Source: Nostoc sp. MS1 (GTDB lineage Bacteria; Cyanobacteriota; Cyanobacteriia; Cyanobacteriales; Nostocaceae). From it: a DNA stretch of 64,000 bases. Positions 59,749 to 64,000 of this stretch are shown one piece after another (position 1 is the first letter of the stretch; each line of letters opens with the position of its first letter). The notes under the pieces are model-generated. The model was not told the DNA's origin and made no database searches. It saw nothing but the letters and a program-made list of their open reading frames with translations. Where the stretch lies: the NCBI RefSeq assembly GCF_019976755.1, contig NZ_AP023441.1, positions 930,001-994,000 on the forward strand. Direction: 5' to 3'. A program made the position numbers and the translations under genes.

Positions 59749-61101
59749 CTATGGCTGCTGTAGGCGTGCTTTCATCCCTTTGGCTTGTAGCTGTTTTAAC
59801 CTTTGTTGTGCTTCTTCTTTGGTTTTGACTGTAGCCAAATAGATTAGTGTGCTGTTACGTGATAGATAAGCATCACGAACTACTCGGCGTGCCTCATTTA
59901 AGGATTTAGGGTTTTGATTCTCTATAACTATATGATATAGCCCATCTGCTGACGGTTTGATTTCGGCGCTGGGTGTGGCTGGAGTTGTAGTAGTTGCTTC
60001 GGGTATGGGTTGTAAGCTGGGGCTTGGTGCAGACTGAGTTGTAGCTGCTTCAGGTATGGGCTGTAAGCTGGGGCTGGGAGTGGGATTGAGGGCTGGTAAA
60101 GGTTGCGTCTCTGGTAAGGGATTGGTAACTGGAGGGACAACTGGTGTTTGGATGGCGATAGGGTTGGCTGGTACGGTGGGGGTTGCTTGTACCTTCGGTT
60201 GTAAGCCAACTACATCAATTGGATCTCTTACTTGGGGAAATTCTTTGGCGGCTAAGTTGGGATACTTAGGTATGGGTGTGAGTTCTGGTTGTAATTCGGT
60301 TTGGGGATTACTAGCAGTTTGGGGGGGAGTTTGGGTGCTGGGAGATGAATTACCGTTGAATAATTTACTGAAATTCAACTGGGGTAAGGTTTTAGGATTG
60401 AAAACTACGTAACCCAAGGTAAGACTAGCTACTAATAGAAGCAACATGGAGCCGATGCCCAAGGGTGATAGGAGACTATCGTTAGAATTGTTGGCTTGGT
60501 TTTCTTCTGGTGCTTCATCTGTGAGGCTGCGCAACAAGGCTTCACTAGATTCTAAATAGTCATCTGGTTGGGCAGGAGTATCATCGGCTAAGAGCTTATC
60601 GCTTTGATTACCTTGGGCGATCGCAGGTACAATACTGCTATTTTCTGTAGGCGTGGCGGGAGGCAAAGGAATTTGTCTATTAGCTTCTGGTTGAGTTTTT
60701 GGTTGAGACTCTGGTGTTTTAGCAGCCGGAAGCTGGCGATTAGGAGCTAGGGAAGACGGATTTTCAATTTCTGATTGTGGGGTTTTTTCTGGGGTAGATG
60801 ACTTAATAATGACTGGCGCTGGTTTTTCTGGAGGAGTTGGGGGTAAGGGTAGAGGTTTTGTTTGAGGTTTAATTTCTAATAGTGATGGCTGAGTATTTGC
60901 CAATGAGGCATTTTTATCACTCAAATCTTGAGCATAATTATTAGCGTAACTATTTACACGAGATTGACTGGTAGCCCTTATTCCCATACGGGTACGTCGA
61001 TAACGAGCTAATTCTTGTTCTAGCTGTACTTCTAAACTGGCTAAAGCCGCCGCTAATGCTGGCTTCAACCCACTACCATCCATCAAGGGTTTTTGACTCA
61101 T
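59749..61101 (-). CDS. SPOR-domain protein with one membrane helix
   Basis: 450 residues. The N-terminal part has a helical segment (VQLEQELARYRRTRMG) and a long Pro/Gln/Thr-rich linker. A membrane helix lies near 212-236 (LGIGSMLLLLVASLTLGYVVF). A second Pro-rich linker with repeats (PAPSPSLQPIPEA twice) leads to the C-terminal SPOR-like domain (YHIVIENQNPKSLNEARRV and LIYLATVKTKEEAQQRLKQL). SPOR domains bind denuded peptidoglycan at division sites, so a septum or cell-wall role is inferred. Confidence 0.82.
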   Translation of the reverse strand: MSQKPLMDGSGLKPALAAALASLEVQLEQELARYRRTRMGIRATSQSRVNSYANNYAQDLSDKNASLANTQPSLLEIKPQTKPLPLPPTPPEKPAPVIIKSSTPEKTPQSEIENPSSLAPNRQLPAAKTPESQPKTQPEANRQIPLPPATPTENSSIVPAIAQGNQSDKLLADDTPAQPDDYLESSEALLRSLTDEAPEENQANNSNDSLLSPLGIGSMLLLLVASLTLGYVVFNPKTLPQLNFSKLFNGNSSPSTQTPPQTASNPQTELQPELTPIPKYPNLAAKEFPQVRDPIDVVGLQPKVQATPTVPANPIAIQTPVVPPVTNPLPETQPLPALNPTPSPSLQPIPEAATTQSAPSPSLQPIPEATTTTPATPSAEIKPSADGLYHIVIENQNPKSLNEARRVVRDAYLSRNSTLIYLATVKTKEEAQQRLKQLQAKGMKARLQQP

Positions 61102-61291
61102 TACCTTCGTGCCTCAAACGTTAGACTACTTACTGCCAATGCTAGAGAAAATTGTTTATTAGTATAGACCCCAGAACTAAGCGGTACAGGGGTTTGGATA
61201 CTTAAAACCTCTACACCCTCATACCCTGCCATAATAGAAATTCCTATTGTGTCATCCTGACTAAGCTCAATTGTGGCTGTTATTTGACAAG

Positions 61292-61861
61292 ATGTCCTTT
61301 AAATCGGTTAATGATATTTTAGATGTCATAGAAAAGCAGGCGAAATGGCAACAACAACCATTCCAACAAGTATGCCAATTTTGGGCAGAAGTTGTAGGTA
61401 GTGCTATTGCTGCTCAAACTCAGCCTTTATCTATACAGCGCGATGTTTTACGAGTAGCAACTTCTAGTGCTGCTTGGGCGCAAAACTTGACATTTAGCCG
61501 TCAAACGTTGCTTTTCAAGTTAAATCAAAAACTATCTACGCCTTTGGTGGATTTGCGTTTCTCTACTGCCGGTTGGCAACGCCATCCCCCAAAGGAACAA
61601 CCACAAGCAAAGGTTTTAGCAAATCAGCATCCTAGTTATCTAGGCGACATTAATGAACGGCGTGGGGCGACAGTTGTTAACCAAGATGTAAATCAGGTGT
61701 TTGACAATTGGGCTAAGACAAGACAGAGGCGATCGCAAAATTTACCCCTTTGCCCCCAGTGTCAATGTCCTACCCCACCCGGTGAACTCCAGCGTTGGGG
61801 GGTTTGTGGATTTTGTAGTGTGAAGCAGTTACCTAAAAATATTAAATATTTTTCTGTATAA
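61292..61861 (+). CDS. DUF721 / DciA-like protein with C-terminal zinc ribbon
   Basis: 189 residues from ATG at 61292 (MSFKSVNDILDVIEKQ); a TTG at 61271 is not convincing. The N-terminal 95 residues (WAEVVGSAIAAQTQPLSIQRDVLRV, WAQNLTFSRQTLLFKLN) are the DUF721/DciA domain, which in many bacteria loads replicative helicase. The C-terminus has CPQCQCPTPP and CGFC, a four-Cys zinc ribbon, not part of typical DciA. Replication or DNA-repair role is inferred. Confidence 0.8.
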   Translation: MSFKSVNDILDVIEKQAKWQQQPFQQVCQFWAEVVGSAIAAQTQPLSIQRDVLRVATSSAAWAQNLTFSRQTLLFKLNQKLSTPLVDLRFSTAGWQRHPPKEQPQAKVLANQHPSYLGDINERRGATVVNQDVNQVFDNWAKTRQRRSQNLPLCPQCQCPTPPGELQRWGVCGFCSVKQLPKNIKYFSV

Positions 61862-62218
61862 ATAAACTGGTGTAATCTAACTTTGGTTAGTTGTTAAATT
61901 TGTATTTTTACTGTTATGTGTTTGACTAATTTCATGCTTAAAATCAGAAATTATGTCTTAATTAAAAATTTCTCATACATCTAAAGTTTGACTTTTAGCG
62001 TTGATCCCCATTTGGTTAAAGGCAATAATTTATATGTAACCACTATAAGGAACATTGAAAAATATAACATAAATCTAAAAACATAATAAAGGTTATTTTA
62101 GCGATAAATGGGTTAAAACCTAGATGGGATCACGGGTTACGGGTTCTATACGTATTTCTATCTAGAAGGACAATAAAAAAACGAAATCAGCCATACACGG
62201 CATTAAAGATGAACCCAA
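61862..62218. other. AT-rich intergenic region
   Basis: No gene or repeat recognised. It contains the promoter of the small Cys-rich gene downstream. Confidence 0.5.
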
Positions 62219-62533
62219 ATGAAATCTATTAATTCTTTGACATCTGCCTGTCGATATTGCCGCCACTATCAGCCAGAAGGTCGCCGGGGTGGGATGTGTC
62301 AACAGTTGGGAGCGCCTGTGCAAGCCTGTTGGAAAGCTTGCTCCTTAGCGCTACCACCTTTTGCGCCTTCTTGGGAGACTTTGGAGGATGCTTGGAGTTT
62401 ACCTGATGCTGCACCAGTGTTAGTAGAATCAGAACTTCTGGTGTCTAATGTAGAGAATACTATTTTTGCTGTTAGTCAGGAGAAAACTGCCTCTACTTCT
62501 GAACAAGCAAAAGTTGAGACAGTACTTATTTAA
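62219..62533 (+). CDS. Small cysteine-rich hypothetical protein, 104 aa
   Basis: Family not recognised. C11, C14, C27, C37 and C41 in ACRYCRHYQPEG, GMCQQLG and CWKACSLAL could bind a metal or form a small zinc-type fold. The last 45 residues are acidic and probably flexible. No signal peptide. Lone gene, followed by heptamer-like DNA. Confidence 0.65.
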   Translation: MKSINSLTSACRYCRHYQPEGRRGGMCQQLGAPVQACWKACSLALPPFAPSWETLEDAWSLPDAAPVLVESELLVSNVENTIFAVSQEKTASTSEQAKVETVLI

Positions 62534-62706
62534 CCATTCATATATTACCTGACTGTGTTTACAGTCTGTTTACGATTTAGATTTACGTTTAAAGATTTGT
62601 CAGTTGTCAGGTGATATCCACTATTGACTGTTGAACGCCAGTTGCTTTAAGTCGGCAGAGCCGCCCAACGCACTGGCTCCTGTTGACTGATAACTGACAC
62701 ACCCAA

Positions 62707-63540
62707 TTACGGTAGCCAAGGAAAGTCTCGAAAATTTGGTGTGCGTTTTTCTAAAAAGGCTTGTTTACCTTCAGAACCTTCTTCTGTCATGTAATAAAGT
62801 AGGGTTGCATTACCGGCTAGTTCTTGTAAACCAGCTTGTCCATCACAGTCAGCATTAAATGCGGCTTTGAGACAGCGAATAGCAATAGGGCTTTTTTCTA
62901 AAATTTCTCCTGCCCATTTAATTCCTTCTGCTTCCAGTTCGTCTACTGGGACAACACAATTTATTAAACCCATTTCTAAAGCTTGTTGGGCATCATATTG
63001 ACGGCAGAGAAACCAAATTTCCCGCGCTTTTTTCTGCCCCACAATACGGGCAAGGTAGCTTGCGCCAAAACCACCATCGAAACTGCCGACTTTTGGCCCT
63101 GTTTGCCCAAAAATAGCATTATCAGCCGCGATTGTCAGGTCACAAATTAAGTGTAGAACGTGACCACCGCCGATTGCATATCCAGCTACTAATGCAATAA
63201 CGACTTTGGGCATGGAACGAATTAGGCGTTGTAAATCAAGCACATTTAAGCGAGGGATGCCTGCATCATCTACATAGCCAGCTTGTCCCCGCACGCTTTG
63301 GTCGCCACCAGCACAAAAAGCATACTTGCCATCAGTATGGGGGCCAGCGCCAGTAAATAGAACTACACCGATGCGTGTATCCTCACGGGCATCCCAGAAA
63401 GCATCATAGAGTTCTACAACAGTTTTGGGACGAAAAGCATTGCGTTTATGTGGGCGGTTGATAGTGATTTTAGCTATCCCATCCGCTTTGTGATAGAGGA
63501 TATCTTCGTAAGTTTTAACGGGTTGCCAGTCGATTTGCAT
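62707..63540 (-). CDS. menB: 1,4-dihydroxy-2-naphthoyl-CoA synthase MenB
   Basis: 277 residues. Crotonase fold with the oxyanion-hole GYAIGGGHVLHLI and FCAGGDQSVRG segments, and the later TGPKVGSFDGGFGASYLARIVG that is specific for MenB. The enzyme closes the second ring of naphthoquinone on o-succinylbenzoyl-CoA; in cyanobacteria the product leads to phylloquinone, the photosystem I acceptor. Typical length. ATG at 63540. Confidence 0.97.
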   Translation of the reverse strand: MQIDWQPVKTYEDILYHKADGIAKITINRPHKRNAFRPKTVVELYDAFWDAREDTRIGVVLFTGAGPHTDGKYAFCAGGDQSVRGQAGYVDDAGIPRLNVLDLQRLIRSMPKVVIALVAGYAIGGGHVLHLICDLTIAADNAIFGQTGPKVGSFDGGFGASYLARIVGQKKAREIWFLCRQYDAQQALEMGLINCVVPVDELEAEGIKWAGEILEKSPIAIRCLKAAFNADCDGQAGLQELAGNATLLYYMTEEGSEGKQAFLEKRTPNFRDFPWLP

Positions 63541-63640
63541 GGGAATGAAGTATGCTGCTTGAGAATTTTATCGCAGAGGTGGGGCGTTGCGATCGCTAAT
63601 ATTTAACGTGAGTTCGACGGCACTAAAAAACAGCAGCAGC

Positions 63641-63666
63641 TAGAGACGTAATATATAACGTCTCTA
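63641..63666. repeat. Hairpin repeat TAGAGACGT / ACGTCTCTA
   Basis: Perfect 9-bp inverted repeat around AATATATA, similar to the element at 21557-21582. It lies between menB and the next gene. Confidence 0.7.
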
Positions 63667-63746
63667 CATCATTTATTCGGCACAGCTTTCTAGAGAACTG
63701 GTATTAGAAACCATAAATTCCCTAATTTTATATTACGAATTACGAA

Positions 63747-64000
63747 TTAACTATACCCATCCCAACCATTAGGAAAGGTGTAATCAGAGAACAGAGGAAA
63801 ATTTTGATTATTAACGCGGGTTTCCTCATCCAGAACTTTGACAACCTTGTTATAAATATCTTCGGCTTGTTGGGGTGAGTCACCTATACTAGTTAGTCCT
63901 AATTTACCAAACTGGGAAAGACAACCCATCAAATGAAATACCGTTCCTGTTTCTGTGCAGCTATCGAAATGTAATCTATGATGGGCAATAATATCCATCA
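63747..64000 (-). CDS. Possible ATP-grasp peptide ligase, C-terminal end only
   Basis: The last 83 residues; the gene continues past the right edge. RLHFDSCTETGTVFHLMGCLSQFGKLGLTSIGDSPQQAEDIYNKVVKVLDEE recalls the C-terminal domain of PGM1-like ATP-grasp ligases seen in cyanobacteria (split over the segment from about residue 8). The ATP-grasp core is not visible, so the call is tentative. It stands on the same strand as menB, 206 bases upstream of it. Confidence 0.45.
   Translation of the reverse strand, partial: MDIIAHHRLHFDSCTETGTVFHLMGCLSQFGKLGLTSIGDSPQQAEDIYNKVVKVLDEETRVNNQNFPLFSDYTFPNGWDGYS

Noticed and set aside
62229..62414. 61-residue minus-strand frame inside the Cys-rich gene
   Set aside because: Antisense shadow of the gene at 62219.

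Overview
The window comes from a filamentous, heterocyst-forming cyanobacterium of the Nostoc/Anabaena group. It carries hetR, patX, gifA, an NtcA-type glnA promoter, the phycobilisome gene apcF, cp12, vipp1/IM30 paralogues, a menB with phylloquinone-pathway features and a PEP-CTERM protein. GCGATCGC (HIP1) octamers are frequent, and the intergenic DNA is full of tandem heptamers (STRRs such as GTCAACT, TTAGTCA, AAATTCA). The order apcF, glnA, gifA, patX, hetR recalls the region around alr2328 to alr2339 of Anabaena PCC 7120, with extra genes here; this comparison is from memory.

Layout. 1-8.6 kb: end of a glycosyltransferase/TPR gene, aspartate aminotransferase, a Uma2-type nuclease, an acyl-CoA synthetase, secA and a dihaem cytochrome. 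8.6-18 kb: a RelN antitoxin with a frameshifted RelE toxin, a MoxR ATPase, an FAD monooxygenase, a class V PLP enzyme, a Rieske oxygenase, moaA, NurA and a HAD hydrolase. 18-21 kb: a divergent TroA-type metal ABC transporter. 21-26.6 kb: two orphan genes, a YhcG-type nuclease, a dynamin-like GTPase, CP12 and a PEP-CTERM protein.

26.8-33.7 kb is an accessory island. It holds an internally deleted insertion sequence, tlyA whose 5' end exists twice around a ParD/ParE-type module, and a large NACHT NTPase with a nuclease-like N-terminal region and 14 almost identical WD40 repeats. This NLR-like protein is the best candidate here for an under-described defence or self-recognition system.

34-55.6 kb is the nitrogen and differentiation part. 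apcF and glnA are divergent, and glnA has a textbook NtcA promoter. gifA, the glutamine synthetase inactivating factor, has its own NtcA site placed for repression. patX (with the HRGTGR peptide) and hetR both have a TCCGGA (DIF-type) promoter element. Between them lie an FAD oxidoreductase, an M50 protease, a Ser/Thr kinase, an HTH/PIN toxin-antitoxin pair, an alcohol dehydrogenase, a Pit phosphate transporter, an RTX protein and an EamA transporter with a long coiled-coil/proline-rich extension.

56-64 kb holds a second aminotransferase, a thioredoxin, two PspA/IM30 genes, a SPOR-domain protein, a DciA-like protein, a small Cys-rich protein, menB and the end of a possible ATP-grasp ligase. 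No tRNA, rRNA or CRISPR array was recognised by eye.
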